A stretch of DNA of 44,476 nucleotides from Bifidobacterium amazonense (GTDB lineage Bacteria; Actinomycetota; Actinomycetes; Actinomycetales; Bifidobacteriaceae), in assembly GCF_018555435.2 (NCBI RefSeq), contig NZ_JAFEJT020000022.1, positions 1 through 44,476 on the forward strand, given 5' to 3'. The first letter of the stretch is position 1, and every line of letters begins with the position of its first letter. Both the position numbers and the translations under genes were made by a program. Below the pieces are notes generated by a model. That model searched no databases, was not told where the DNA came from, and saw nothing but the letters and a program-made list of their open reading frames with translations. Positions 8,764 to 16,817 of this stretch are shown here, in pieces.

Positions 8764-8884
8764 GCCCCCTCACTGAGGGGGCTGTCGAGCGCAGCTCGAC
8801 TGGGGGAGCTCCGCGGCCGAAGGCCGCCACCCATCCATCATCGACAGCCGCGAAGCCCGCGAAACCCGGGCTTCGCGGCTGTCG
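8764..8884. terminator. Cluster of hairpins after the CnaB gene
   Basis: Several short inverted repeats occur in a row: GCCCCCT/AGGGGGC (8764-8782), GTCGAGC/GCTCGAC (8784-8800), then an 18-bp perfect stem at 8842-8859 with 8867-8884 and a 7-base loop. None has a clear T-run. They probably end transcription of the surface protein gene or are bifidobacterial intergenic palindromes. Confidence 0.5.
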
Positions 8885-8931
8885 TCGTCTTCGTGGGAAT
8901 CGGCCCTGACGGTCGCGGATCACCAGTCCTT

Positions 8932-8960
8932 TTGACACTCTCGAACCGGTTCGATACAAT
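8932..8960 (+). promoter_or_regulatory. Sucrose phosphorylase promoter with LacI-type operator in its spacer
   Basis: TTGACA at 8932-8937 and TACAAT at 8955-8960 are 17 bp apart, a near-consensus sigma70-type promoter. The perfect palindrome TCGAACCGGTTCGA (8941-8954) fills the spacer, so a bound repressor would block RNA polymerase. The same palindrome recurs around 15251-15345. Confidence 0.8.
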
Positions 8961-9022
8961 GGACTGGCCGTTTGGGGGAGACCAAGGAACGGCACTGAGA
9001 CCAGTCAATAGAAGGAGGTCCC

Positions 9023-10558
9023 ATGAAGAACAAGGTCCAACTCATCACCTACGCCGATCGCCTTGGCGACGGCACCATCAAGTCGCTCACCGACATCCTG
9101 CGCACCCGCTTCCAGGGAGTGTACGAAGGCGTGCACATCCTGCCGTTCTTCACCCCGTTCGACGGTGCCGACGCCGGCTTCGACCCGATCGACCACACGC
9201 AGGTCGACCCGCGCCTCGGCGACTGGAACGACGTCGCCGAACTCGCCAAGACCCACGACATCATGGTCGACACGATCGTCAACCACATGAGCTGGGAATC
9301 CAAGCAGTTCCAGGACGTCATGAAGAACGGCGAGAACAGCCCGTACTACAGCATGTTCCTCACCATGAGCTCCGTCTTCCCCGACGGCGCCACCGAGGAA
9401 CAGCTCGCCGGCATCTACCGCCCGCGCCCGGGCCTGCCGTTCACGCACTACACATGGGGCGGCAAGACCCGCCTCGTGTGGACCACGTTCACCCCGCAGC
9501 AGGTCGACATCGACACCGACTCCGAGGAAGGCTGGGACTACCTGCTGTCCATCCTCAACCACCTGTCCGAGTCGCACGTCAAGTCCATCCGTCTCGACGC
9601 GGTCGGCTACGGCGCCAAGGACAACCATTCCAGCTGCTTCATGACCCCGAAGTCCTTCCAGCTCATCGAACGCATCAAGCAGGAGGCGGAATCGCGCGGG
9701 CTGGAGACGCTCATCGAAGTCCACTCGTACTACAAGAAGCAGGTCGAGATCGCGCACAAGGTCGACCGCGTGTACGACTTCGCCCTGCCGCCGCTGCTCC
9801 TGCATTCGATCTTCACCGGCCGCACCGACGCGCTCGCCCACTGGGTCGATGTGCGACCGAACAACGCCGTCACCGTGCTCGACACGCACGACGGCATCGG
9901 CGTGATCGACATCGGCTCCGACCAGCTCGACCGTTCGCTCAAGGGACTCGTGCCCGACGAGGACGTCGACAATCTCGTCAACACGATCCACGCGAACACG
10001 CACGGCGAATCGCAGGCCGCGACCGGCGCGGCCGCATCCAACCTCGACCTGTACCAGGTCAACAGCACGTACTACTCCGCGCTCGGCTGCAACGACCAGC
10101 ACTACATCGCCACGCGCGCCGTCCAGTTCTTCCTGCCCGGCGTGCCGCAGGTCTACTACGTCGGCGCGCTCGCCGGCGCGAACGACATGGATCTGCTGCA
10201 CCGCACCAAGGTGGGCCGCGACATCAACCGCCACTACTATGCGACCGCCGAGGTCGACGAGCAGCTCGAGCGTCCGGTCGTGCAGGCGCTCAACGCGCTG
10301 TGCCGCTTCCGCAACGAACTGCCCGCGTTCGACGGCGAGTTCTCGTACGCGGCCGACGGCGACCGTTCGCTGACGATGACGTGGACGCTGGCCGGCGCCG
10401 ACGGCACGGTCGAGTCGAGCGCCGAGCTGGTGTTCGAGCCGAACCGCGGCGGACTGGGCGCCGACGTCGATGCGTCGATCGTCACGCTGCGCTGGACGGA
10501 CTCCGCCGGCGACCACGAAACCGACGACCTGATCGCGACCCCGCCTGTCGCGGCCTGA
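9023..10558 (+). CDS. scrP: Sucrose phosphorylase (GH13_18)
   Basis: 511-residue cytoplasmic enzyme converting sucrose and phosphate to alpha-glucose 1-phosphate and fructose. It begins MKNKVQLITYADRLGDGTIK and aligns without gaps to the bifidobacterial enzyme at the catalytic positions: nucleophile D192 (IRLDAVGYGAKD), acid/base E232 (LIEVHSYY) and transition-state stabiliser D290 (LDTHDGIG). The 511 residues are close to the usual ~505. A strong ribosome site AAGGAGG precedes the ATG. In many bifidobacteria this gene sits with a sucrose permease and scrR; here neither is adjacent, and the gene stands alone under a promoter whose operator is shared with the fructoside ABC operon further on. 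A hairpin at 10733-10788 ends the unit. Confidence 0.96.
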   Translation: MKNKVQLITYADRLGDGTIKSLTDILRTRFQGVYEGVHILPFFTPFDGADAGFDPIDHTQVDPRLGDWNDVAELAKTHDIMVDTIVNHMSWESKQFQDVMKNGENSPYYSMFLTMSSVFPDGATEEQLAGIYRPRPGLPFTHYTWGGKTRLVWTTFTPQQVDIDTDSEEGWDYLLSILNHLSESHVKSIRLDAVGYGAKDNHSSCFMTPKSFQLIERIKQEAESRGLETLIEVHSYYKKQVEIAHKVDRVYDFALPPLLLHSIFTGRTDALAHWVDVRPNNAVTVLDTHDGIGVIDIGSDQLDRSLKGLVPDEDVDNLVNTIHANTHGESQAATGAAASNLDLYQVNSTYYSALGCNDQHYIATRAVQFFLPGVPQVYYVGALAGANDMDLLHRTKVGRDINRHYYATAEVDEQLERPVVQALNALCRFRNELPAFDGEFSYAADGDRSLTMTWTLAGADGTVESSAELVFEPNRGGLGADVDASIVTLRWTDSAGDHETDDLIATPPVAA

Positions 10559-10732
10559 TCGCGGCGGCCCACGGTCCACGGTCCGCCGTCGCGAACCGGT
10601 GCGGTCGTGGCCTGAGCGGTCTGAACGGACTCCGGCCGCGACCGTCGATGATGACCTGGCCGCACGGCGGTCGTTGCGCCCGTATTGTCCCGAACGGGCG
10701 CGGGGCCGCCGCACGGCCGTTTCCTCGACCAT

Positions 10733-10788
10733 GGCCGGAATGACCTGACGAGAGCGCTTCGGCGCTGGTCATCCCGGCCGTTTCCTTA
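10733..10788 (+). terminator. Terminator after sucrose phosphorylase
   Basis: GGCCGG-a-ATGACC (10733-10745) pairs with GGTCAT-c-CCGGCC (10767-10779), with an inner AGCGC-ttcg-GCGCT stem, followed by GTTTCCTTAT. The remaining 10559-10732 region holds only GC-rich palindromes and no gene. Confidence 0.65.
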
Positions 10789-10812
10789 TCCGCGTACGCG
10801 TGCGATGACAGC

Positions 10813-10818
10813 TAGGAT
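10813..10818 (+). promoter_or_regulatory. Possible -10 box for a leaderless yesL-like mRNA
   Basis: TAGGAT lies exactly 6 bp before the ATG at 10825, and no Shine-Dalgarno sequence is present between them. No good -35 box is visible. Confidence 0.3.
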
Positions 10819-10824
10819 TGACGT

Positions 10825-11526
10825 ATGTCTGATGAATCTCCCCGCAAAACCGGCCAGTCGGGCGGCCAGTCGACCATGGCCAAGGTGTTCGACCAGGACA
10901 ACGTGTTCTTCCGCTTCATGGGTGTGGTGTTCGACCTGATCCAGCTCAACCTGCTCACGTTGCTGTGCTGCCTGCCCGTCGTGACCGCGGGTGCGTCGCT
11001 CACCGCCATGCACACCGTGCTGTGGCGCATGATCCGCCATGAGGAGACGTACATCTCCCGCCAGTTCTTCGCCTCGTTCAAGCGGAATTTCAAGCAGGCG
11101 ACCGCCGTGTGGGCGGTGTATCTGCTTGCGATCGTCGTGCTGACGGTCGACGTGCTCGTCACGCTGCAGATGCCGGCCGGCCAGCGTCGGCTGATGTTCG
11201 CGTTCCTGGCGCTCGTCGGCGTGATCCTCGTCGCGCTCGCGCAATGGTACTTCCCGATGCTGTCCCGTTACGACAATACGGTCGGCGGGCATGTGAAGAA
11301 CGCCGCGTCGCTGGCGATCGGCTGTTTCCCGCGCACGCTGTGCGAGATCGTGATCCTCGTCGCGTTCGTGCTCGCCTACATGCAGTGGTTCGTGTATGTG
11401 ATCCCGTTCCTCATCATCCTCGGCATCTCACTGCCCGAATACTGCTGCGCCTGGCTCTACAACCCCGTCTTCCAGCGTCTCGACGGCGAGGTCGACGCCA
11501 AATACCGCCCGATCCGCCGCGACTAA
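10825..11526 (+). CDS. YesL-like (DUF624) membrane protein
   Basis: 233-residue membrane protein with about five hydrophobic segments, starting with FFRFMGVVFDLIQLNLLTLLCCLPVVTAGASLTAMHTVLWRM, which is the characteristic opening of the DUF624/YesL family. In Firmicutes and bifidobacteria such genes are frequent neighbours of carbohydrate ABC transporters and glycosidases, but their molecular role is unknown. It begins after the sucrose phosphorylase terminator and runs towards the GH13 gene, sharing a bidirectional hairpin with it. The polar N-terminal tail of about 25 residues depends on the ATG at 10825. Confidence 0.85.
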   Translation: MSDESPRKTGQSGGQSTMAKVFDQDNVFFRFMGVVFDLIQLNLLTLLCCLPVVTAGASLTAMHTVLWRMIRHEETYISRQFFASFKRNFKQATAVWAVYLLAIVVLTVDVLVTLQMPAGQRRLMFAFLALVGVILVALAQWYFPMLSRYDNTVGGHVKNAASLAIGCFPRTLCEIVILVAFVLAYMQWFVYVIPFLIILGISLPEYCCAWLYNPVFQRLDGEVDAKYRPIRRD

Positions 11527-11543
11527 TCGCGACTAATACTGTG

Positions 11544-11586
11544 TCGGCTTGTGGTGAACTGCAAGATACGATTCACCACAAGCCGA
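11544..11586. terminator. Bidirectional terminator hairpin
   Basis: The perfect 15-bp arms TCGGCTTGTGGTGAA (11544-11558) and TTCACCACAAGCCGA (11572-11586) lie between the convergent yesL-like and GH13 genes. The arm core resembles the 62-bp repeat arms at 2252-2560. Confidence 0.75.
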
Positions 11587-11591
11587 TTTCG

Positions 11592-13244
11592 TCAGACGAT
11601 GAAGACGGTGGCGGAGCCGGCTGGGACGGTGAGCAGGCCGTCGGCCCAAGTGGCGGGGGAGCGGCCCACCGTGTGCAGAACCGCGCCGGGAGCGGCCTCC
11701 AGCGGGGAGGTCGCATCCGTGCCGGAGGGGTTGATGGCGACGATGATGCGCTCGCCGGCCGCATTGGCGTCGGCTGTCGCCGTGCGCTCGTAGACGAGCG
11801 GATAGGCATGGTCCTCGGCATACAGGAAACGGATGCCGCCGTCGGCCTGCAGCGCGGGATGCGCGTGACGCAGCGCGATCAGCGATCGCACGGTTTCCAG
11901 CAGCGACGACGGGTCTCCGGTCTGCGCGGCCACGTTCGGGCGGGTGCCGTCGGAGGTCCCGGCCGCGGCGATGCGCTCGCCGGTGTCCGCGAGAGCGGCA
12001 TGGCCGGTGCCGTCGTCGAGCGGCAGGTACAGGTCGGTGCGGCGGGCGGCGGAGAAGCCGGCGTTGGTCGAATCGTCCCACTGCATCGGCGTGCGGGCCC
12101 CGGTGCGCTCGTATCCGCCCTCCTTCGACTTGAGGCCGTGCACGTATGCCATGCCGATCTCGTCGCCGTAGTAGACGAACGGGCATCCCGGCATGGTCAT
12201 CAGGAACGCGAACGCGAGCTTCATCTCGTCCGGCGTGAGCGTATCGCGCATGCGAACCATGTCATGATTGCCGGACGGGATGCAGATGTATCCCTCCCCG
12301 GCCGTGTCGTCCACCATTGAGCGGTATGTGTCGACGAACGCGCGCACATCCGCGGTGCCGGCGGCCGCTGCAACCGCGGAAAACCAAGGGTTGTCGCGGA
12401 ACAGGTCGAGATAGTGCGAGGGGCCGAAGTGCAGCAGGAAGTCCATGTCGAATCCGGCGTGCAGCGCCTCCTTCGGGTTGCCCCACTCGGAGACGAGTAC
12501 CGCGTCGGGGTGCGTCTGGTCGAGATGCTCACGTATGCGCCGCCACAGCAGCGACGTCCACTGGTGGTCGGGAGTGTCCTCCTTGACCAGGGAGGCGGCC
12601 ATGTCCACGCGGAAGCCGTCGCAGCCGAGGCCGAGCCAGAAGTCCATGATGTCCTCGAGCAGCAGGCGGCCGCCCTCGGCTTCGGGCGAGTCGGCGGCGA
12701 ACTGCCAGTCTTCGGTCACGGTGCCGAAACCGTAGTTGAGGCACACCTGCGTGGAGAAGCAGTTGACGGCGGCCGCGTCGGGGCGTTCCGCGATGCCGCC
12801 GATGAAGCCCCGCACCGATTCGTACGGCGAATTGAGGCTGGGCGTCTGGCCGATCGGGCGCCAGATGTACCGGTCGGTCCACGCGTTGCGTTCGTCCTTG
12901 CAGGATTCGGCGAACCACGGGTTGTCGATGGCCGTGTGGCCGGGCACGAGGTCGAGCAGCACGCGGATGCCGCGGCGGTGCGCCTCGTCGAACAGATGGC
13001 GCAGGTCCTCGTTGCCGCCGTAGCGCGCGGCCGTCTTGTAGTAGTCGCGCACGTCGTAGCCGGCGTCGTAGAACGACGAGTCGAAGCACGGGTTGATCCA
13101 GATCGCGTTGCAGCCGAGCCCGGCGATGTGGTCGAGCCGGCTGACGATGCCGGCGAAGTCGCCGATGCCGTCCGCGTTCGAGTCCTGGAACGACTGCGGG
13201 TAGACCTCGTAGAACACGGCGTCGTTGAGCCATTCGTGACGCAT
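11592..13244 (-). CDS. GH13 alpha-glucosidase-like enzyme
   Basis: 550-residue cytoplasmic alpha-amylase-family enzyme without signal peptide. The N-terminal barrel opens with WLNDAVFYEVYPQSFQDSNADGIGD. Catalytic residues are in place: nucleophile D214 (GFRVDMAASL), acid/base E253 (VLVSEWGNP) and the SGNHD motif with H327/D328. A C-terminal beta domain follows (~residues 430-550). AAAGGAG is placed well before the ATG. The gene is downstream of and codirectional with GH32, separated by a strong hairpin, and lies inside the fructoside locus, so an alpha-glucoside released or imported with fructosides is a likely substrate. The subfamily (alpha-glucosidase, trehalose synthase-like or sucrose-acting) cannot be settled by eye. 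Confidence 0.85.
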   Translation of the reverse strand: MRHEWLNDAVFYEVYPQSFQDSNADGIGDFAGIVSRLDHIAGLGCNAIWINPCFDSSFYDAGYDVRDYYKTAARYGGNEDLRHLFDEAHRRGIRVLLDLVPGHTAIDNPWFAESCKDERNAWTDRYIWRPIGQTPSLNSPYESVRGFIGGIAERPDAAAVNCFSTQVCLNYGFGTVTEDWQFAADSPEAEGGRLLLEDIMDFWLGLGCDGFRVDMAASLVKEDTPDHQWTSLLWRRIREHLDQTHPDAVLVSEWGNPKEALHAGFDMDFLLHFGPSHYLDLFRDNPWFSAVAAAAGTADVRAFVDTYRSMVDDTAGEGYICIPSGNHDMVRMRDTLTPDEMKLAFAFLMTMPGCPFVYYGDEIGMAYVHGLKSKEGGYERTGARTPMQWDDSTNAGFSAARRTDLYLPLDDGTGHAALADTGERIAAAGTSDGTRPNVAAQTGDPSSLLETVRSLIALRHAHPALQADGGIRFLYAEDHAYPLVYERTATADANAAGERIIVAINPSGTDATSPLEAAPGAVLHTVGRSPATWADGLLTVPAGSATVFIV

Positions 13245-13334
13245 GGGTGATCTCCTTTAATCAGTTTTGGTCAGTTGATGTCCGATCGGTAACTATGGTC
13301 GCTATGGGCAATGGTATCGGGGTCGGGTAGACGT

Positions 13335-13374
13335 GCGGTGGCGCGACGGAATGCGTGTTCCGTCGCGCCACCGC
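13335..13374 (-). terminator. Terminator between GH32 and GH13
   Basis: 17-bp perfect stem: GCGGTGGCGCGACGGAA (13335-13351) with its complement at 13358-13374, loop of six bases. It follows the GH32 stop on the minus strand, so GH13 probably has its own promoter in 13245-13334. Confidence 0.65.
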
Positions 13375-13392
13375 GTCTTGTCGGTTCGCCGT

Positions 13393-14841
13393 CTACCGCA
13401 GTCCGACGGCGAGCGAGACGTTGGACAGCGTCGCCGATCCGTCGGTGACGTAGAAGCCGATCGCGTCGCCGTGATGCTCGCAGACGCGCGTGTTGAGTGC
13501 GACGTCGTTGACGTACAGCGTGGCGACGGTGTCGTCGACGATGAGCCGCAGATGGTACGTGTCGCCGGCGTTGAGCGCGATCGGACGCTCCAGTCCGATG
13601 TTCATGAACGAGAACCAGATGTAGTTCGGATTCTTTTCGGAGATGAAGCGGTTCTCGGCCACCGGGAAGTGGAACTGGTAGGACTCCTTGGTGACGGCGT
13701 TTTCGTAGAAGCGGATGCCGAAGTTGCGCGTGCCGGCCGCGAACGTCACGTCCGCTTCGAGCGAGAACAGGCGTCCGTCGTCGCTGGGCGAGGCATTGGA
13801 CGGGTTGGCGGACGGGTCGCTGGACGGGTCATTGGACGGTTTGACGGTGGCGATGATCCGCTCCTCGCGGCCGTCCACGGTCAGCGTGCAGTCGTCGATC
13901 GGCTGCCGTTCGGCGAAGGCGTCCCACAGCGTGTCCGGCGTCTTGACGCCGAGCGATCCGTCCTCGTGCTGGATGATCTCGTGCGGCACGAACGTGCCGG
14001 CCCATTCGAAGTTCTTGCGGTCGTCGTTGTCTTCACGCGTGCCGACCCAGCCGAACAGGATGCGGTGGCCGTTCAGCTCGAACGTGCGTCCTGCGTAGTA
14101 GTCGCTGCCGTCGAACGCGTCGTCGGCGGGCGCGGTCCACGGGCCTTCGAGGCTGCGGGACATGCGGTAGACCATCTTCTTCTTGTCGCTGTATTCGGTG
14201 ACGATGTGGTACCACCAGCCGCCCATACGGAACAGATCGGGCATTTCGTGCATGGTGTAGATGTTCGGGGCCCAGAAGTCGCCTTGGAATTCCCAATGTT
14301 CGAGGTCGGCGGAGGTGAACCAGACGGTGCAGCCGGTCTGTTCCTCCTTGGGACCGGTCTTGCGCGTGCCGAGCACGAGCACGTACCGGTCGTGCTCGGC
14401 GTCGCGGATGATCCACGGATCGCGCCACTCGTCCGGATCGTACCCGGGCTGCGGCGGCAGTTCGACCTTGTCACCGGTTTTCTCCCAGTGGTACAGGTCG
14501 TCGCTGACCGCGTGCAGGAGCACCTGCGCGGCCTTGCCCTGTGCGGAGTAGTCGCGGTTGTAGCCGGTGTAGAAGATGTGGTAGCGGCCTTCGCCTTCGA
14601 ACACGGAGCCGGCGAAGATGAACTGGTCCTGCGCGTCGTAATCACCGCGGGGGATGGCCACGCCGTGGTCCTCGTAGGTCACGAAGTCCTTGGTGGTGGC
14701 CAGGTCCCAGCCGAACGGTTCGCCGAACGGCCCGGGATTGCGGTTGTCGCGCTGGTGGAACAGGAAGTAGGTGTCGTCCTTGCCGAACGGCATGCAGTCG
14801 CCGAACCAGGTGCCGGGGAACTGATAGTACAGCTTGTTCAT
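13393..14841 (-). CDS. GH32 beta-fructofuranosidase-like enzyme, divergent
   Basis: 482-residue intracellular protein with a five-blade propeller and a C-terminal beta-sandwich (~residues 330-482). The three GH32 acidic sites can be traced: nucleophile D15 in TWFGDCMPFG (the usual WMNDPNG is changed), EWRDPWI with D141, and acid/base E199 in TMHEMPDLF. No signal peptide. AAAGGAG precedes the ATG. It is divergent from the ABC importer and shares a CGTCAA...TTGACG operator with it. Family knowledge: inulobiose and related beta-fructosides are cleaved by intracellular GH32 enzymes in bifidobacteria. With GH172 in the same locus, a beta-2,1-difructoside such as inulobiose is a reasonable substrate (inference). 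The altered nucleophile motif suggests a specialised clade. Confidence 0.82.
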   Translation of the reverse strand: MNKLYYQFPGTWFGDCMPFGKDDTYFLFHQRDNRNPGPFGEPFGWDLATTKDFVTYEDHGVAIPRGDYDAQDQFIFAGSVFEGEGRYHIFYTGYNRDYSAQGKAAQVLLHAVSDDLYHWEKTGDKVELPPQPGYDPDEWRDPWIIRDAEHDRYVLVLGTRKTGPKEEQTGCTVWFTSADLEHWEFQGDFWAPNIYTMHEMPDLFRMGGWWYHIVTEYSDKKKMVYRMSRSLEGPWTAPADDAFDGSDYYAGRTFELNGHRILFGWVGTREDNDDRKNFEWAGTFVPHEIIQHEDGSLGVKTPDTLWDAFAERQPIDDCTLTVDGREERIIATVKPSNDPSSDPSANPSNASPSDDGRLFSLEADVTFAAGTRNFGIRFYENAVTKESYQFHFPVAENRFISEKNPNYIWFSFMNIGLERPIALNAGDTYHLRLIVDDTVATLYVNDVALNTRVCEHHGDAIGFYVTDGSATLSNVSLAVGLR

Positions 14842-14932
14842 GGGGTCAATCTCTCCTTTGCGATTGTGCTGTGCCGGCTTGGCTGGAGCGTTCCGGACTG
14901 TGCCGATGCGTTGGGCCGACTGTCGCGCGGCT

Positions 14933-14948
14933 CGTCAATCGTTTGACG
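14933..14948. promoter_or_regulatory. LacI-type operator before GH32
   Basis: CGTCAATCGTTTGACG is a near-perfect 16-bp palindrome with a central CG. A minus-strand -10-like TAAAAT lies at 14962-14967, so the site would sit just downstream of the GH32 transcription start. Close copies occur at 15279-15294 and 20989-21004. Confidence 0.7.
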
Positions 14949-15250
14949 TCCGCCTGTGCTCATTTTAGTTGCCGGATGGTACGTAAGCGATGGCGGGTGC
15001 GTCGCGATGACGTGGCGTAGGTGCGATGCCGATGCCTCCGGTGAATGCGGCGAGTTCGACGGGGTGTGTTGCGCTTTCGGCGTGTCACGACGGCGGTGGT
15101 CGACCGCGGAGGGGGATGACGACGGATGCACGCGGTGGTGCGACGGTGGATTTTTCGTTGCAAGGACGTGATTGTGAGCGTTCACTGGGTTTTCGTTGGA
15201 ATGATGCGGTTTTGGTGGTAGCACATGTTTGTCGAACACGTATCGAACGG
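14949..15250. other. Intergenic region of the divergent GH32/ABC genes
   Basis: Apart from the GH32 promoter-like box I see no gene here. The small open frames have no ribosome sites and change frame randomly. Near 15225-15250 a half site TCGAACG precedes the operator cluster. Confidence 0.5.
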
Positions 15251-15345
15251 CGTGTCGAACCGGTTCGACACGCGGGGGCGTCAATGGTTTGACGAACCGG
15301 TTCGATGGCGTTATATTAGACGCAGTTCTTCTCGAACCGGTTCGA
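15251..15345 (+). promoter_or_regulatory. ABC operon promoter with four operators of two classes
   Basis: TTGACG (15289-15294) and TATATT (15312-15317), 17 bp apart, form a clear promoter. Class A operator CGTCAATGGTTTGACG (15279-15294) overlaps the -35 box. Class B sites based on CGAACCGGTTCG occur three times: inside a 22-bp perfect palindrome at 15251-15272, at 15293-15304 within the spacer, and as TCGAACCGGTTCGA at 15332-15345 just after the expected start. The class B spacing is about 37 and 40 bp centre to centre. Confidence 0.82.
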
Positions 15346-15462
15346 TTCGGGAGGACGGGAAAAGGGTTCAACGGAAACACGGCAGGTCTCCGGGGGATCG
15401 TTTGCCCGAAAAACACCTTCGCGAGCAAGGCTGCCGCGAATAGTGGAAGGAAAGGAAAGATA

Positions 15463-16737
15463 ATGGCACGTTTCTCCTGGATGAAGCTCGGCGCTGCGGC
15501 GACCGCCACCGTCATGTCCCTGGGCATGCTGAGCGCCTGCGGCGGCAGCTCCAGCTCCGGCACCAAGATCACGCTGTTCAATTCCAAGGTCGAAATTGAG
15601 ACGCAGCTTGAGGAAATGGCCCAGAAGTATTCCGACGAAAAGGGCGTTGACCTCGAGGTCATCTACAGCGGCGACGTCGTCGCCTCCCACCTGGCCTCCA
15701 AGTACGCCTCCAAGGACCCCTACACCATCTCCATGGTCGACGCCAAGGACGTCTACTCGCTGGCCGAGGAGCACGCCGTCGATCTGAGCGACGAGAGCTG
15801 GGTCGGCGACACCGACTACGCGGTGAGCGTCAACGGCAAGGTCTACGGCTTCCCGCTGTGCGTCGAGGCCCGCGGCCTGATCTACAACGCCGATGCGATC
15901 AAGAAGATCACGGGCAAGGACTTCAATCCCGAGGACTACAAGACCCTCGACGACTTCAAGGCCCTCATCAAGGAGCTGAAGGCCGGCGGCATGGAATCCC
16001 CGGTCGGCATCATGAAGGAGGACTGGTCCCTCGCGGCCCACTTCCTGAGCGAGGTCGTCGAGCAGCAGCCCGATCCGGACGCCTTCGTGGCCTCCATGCA
16101 GGACGGCTCCGCCGATGTCGCCAACAACGACAAGTTCAACCAGCTCATGGACACCTTCGATGTGCTCAAGGAGAACAACTACGCGAAGGATTCCGCCATC
16201 TCCGCCGAGCGCGAGGTGACCGAGCAGAAGCTGGCCGAGGGCGAGATCGCCTTCATGTTCGGCGGCAACTGGGACTGGTCCGTCATCAACGCCTATGACT
16301 ACTCCGAGAACATGGGCATCATGGCGGTCCCGGAGGACACCACCGACGGCACCAACGAGAAGATCGTCGGCGGCGGCGCGAAGATGCTGTTCATCGACAA
16401 CTCCGAGCAGACCTCCGACGAGCAGCGTCAGGCCGCCAAGGACTTCCTGAACTGGCTCGCCGAGGATGACGAGGGCAAGTCCTTCATCACCAACGACGCC
16501 GCTCTGGTCTCCCCGTTCAAGAACAACACCCTCGAGGTCAAGGACCCGCTCGGCAAGTCCGTCAAGAAGTACGCCGACGCCGGTGCGATGCTCCCGAACT
16601 ACGATCACAACCCGGACGACTACATCACCGTGATGGGCGCCGCGATGCAGAAGTACCTCGCCGGCGAGCAGGATCGCGCCTCCTTCGCCAAGACCTACCA
16701 GGATTACTGGAAGTCCGCCAAGCTGTCGGGCATCTGA
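15463..16737 (+). CDS. ABC sugar transporter, solute-binding lipoprotein (family 1)
   Basis: 424-residue exported lipoprotein: basic start, hydrophobic h-region and lipobox LSAC followed by a Gly/Ser linker. The body is a family-1 (MalE-like) solute-binding protein (GSSSSGTKITLFNSKVEIE..., VNGKVYGFPLCVEARGLIYNADAIKK, and LAEGEIAFMFGGNWDWSVI). The ATG follows AAGGAAAGG. It heads the operon with two permeases and GH172; the ATPase is missing, as usual in bifidobacteria where a shared MsmK-type ATPase serves several importers. Likely ligand is an oligo-fructoside or difructose dianhydride, inferred from GH172 and GH32. A 14-bp hairpin separates it from the permeases, consistent with higher expression of the binding protein. 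Confidence 0.9.
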   Translation: MARFSWMKLGAAATATVMSLGMLSACGGSSSSGTKITLFNSKVEIETQLEEMAQKYSDEKGVDLEVIYSGDVVASHLASKYASKDPYTISMVDAKDVYSLAEEHAVDLSDESWVGDTDYAVSVNGKVYGFPLCVEARGLIYNADAIKKITGKDFNPEDYKTLDDFKALIKELKAGGMESPVGIMKEDWSLAAHFLSEVVEQQPDPDAFVASMQDGSADVANNDKFNQLMDTFDVLKENNYAKDSAISAEREVTEQKLAEGEIAFMFGGNWDWSVINAYDYSENMGIMAVPEDTTDGTNEKIVGGGAKMLFIDNSEQTSDEQRQAAKDFLNWLAEDDEGKSFITNDAALVSPFKNNTLEVKDPLGKSVKKYADAGAMLPNYDHNPDDYITVMGAAMQKYLAGEQDRASFAKTYQDYWKSAKLSGI

Positions 16738-16763
16738 TCGCCTGACCTATAACCACCGTCAAC

Positions 16764-16797
16764 GAGGTGCGGGAGGCGCCGAAGCCTCCCGCACCTC
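16764..16797 (+). terminator. Hairpin between binding protein and permease genes
   Basis: Perfect 14-bp stem GAGGTGCGGGAGGC/GCCTCCCGCACCTC with a 6-base loop and no T-run. It may stabilise the upstream mRNA or lower read-through into the permeases rather than stop transcription fully. Confidence 0.6.
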
Positions 16798-16817
16798 ACG
16801 GACACGAATGGAATGCT

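Noticed and set aside
14838..15662. 274-codon minus-strand frame covering the GH32/ABC intergenic region
   Set aside because: It covers operators and promoters of both divergent genes and overlaps the binding protein gene; its composition is low in any fold-like pattern.
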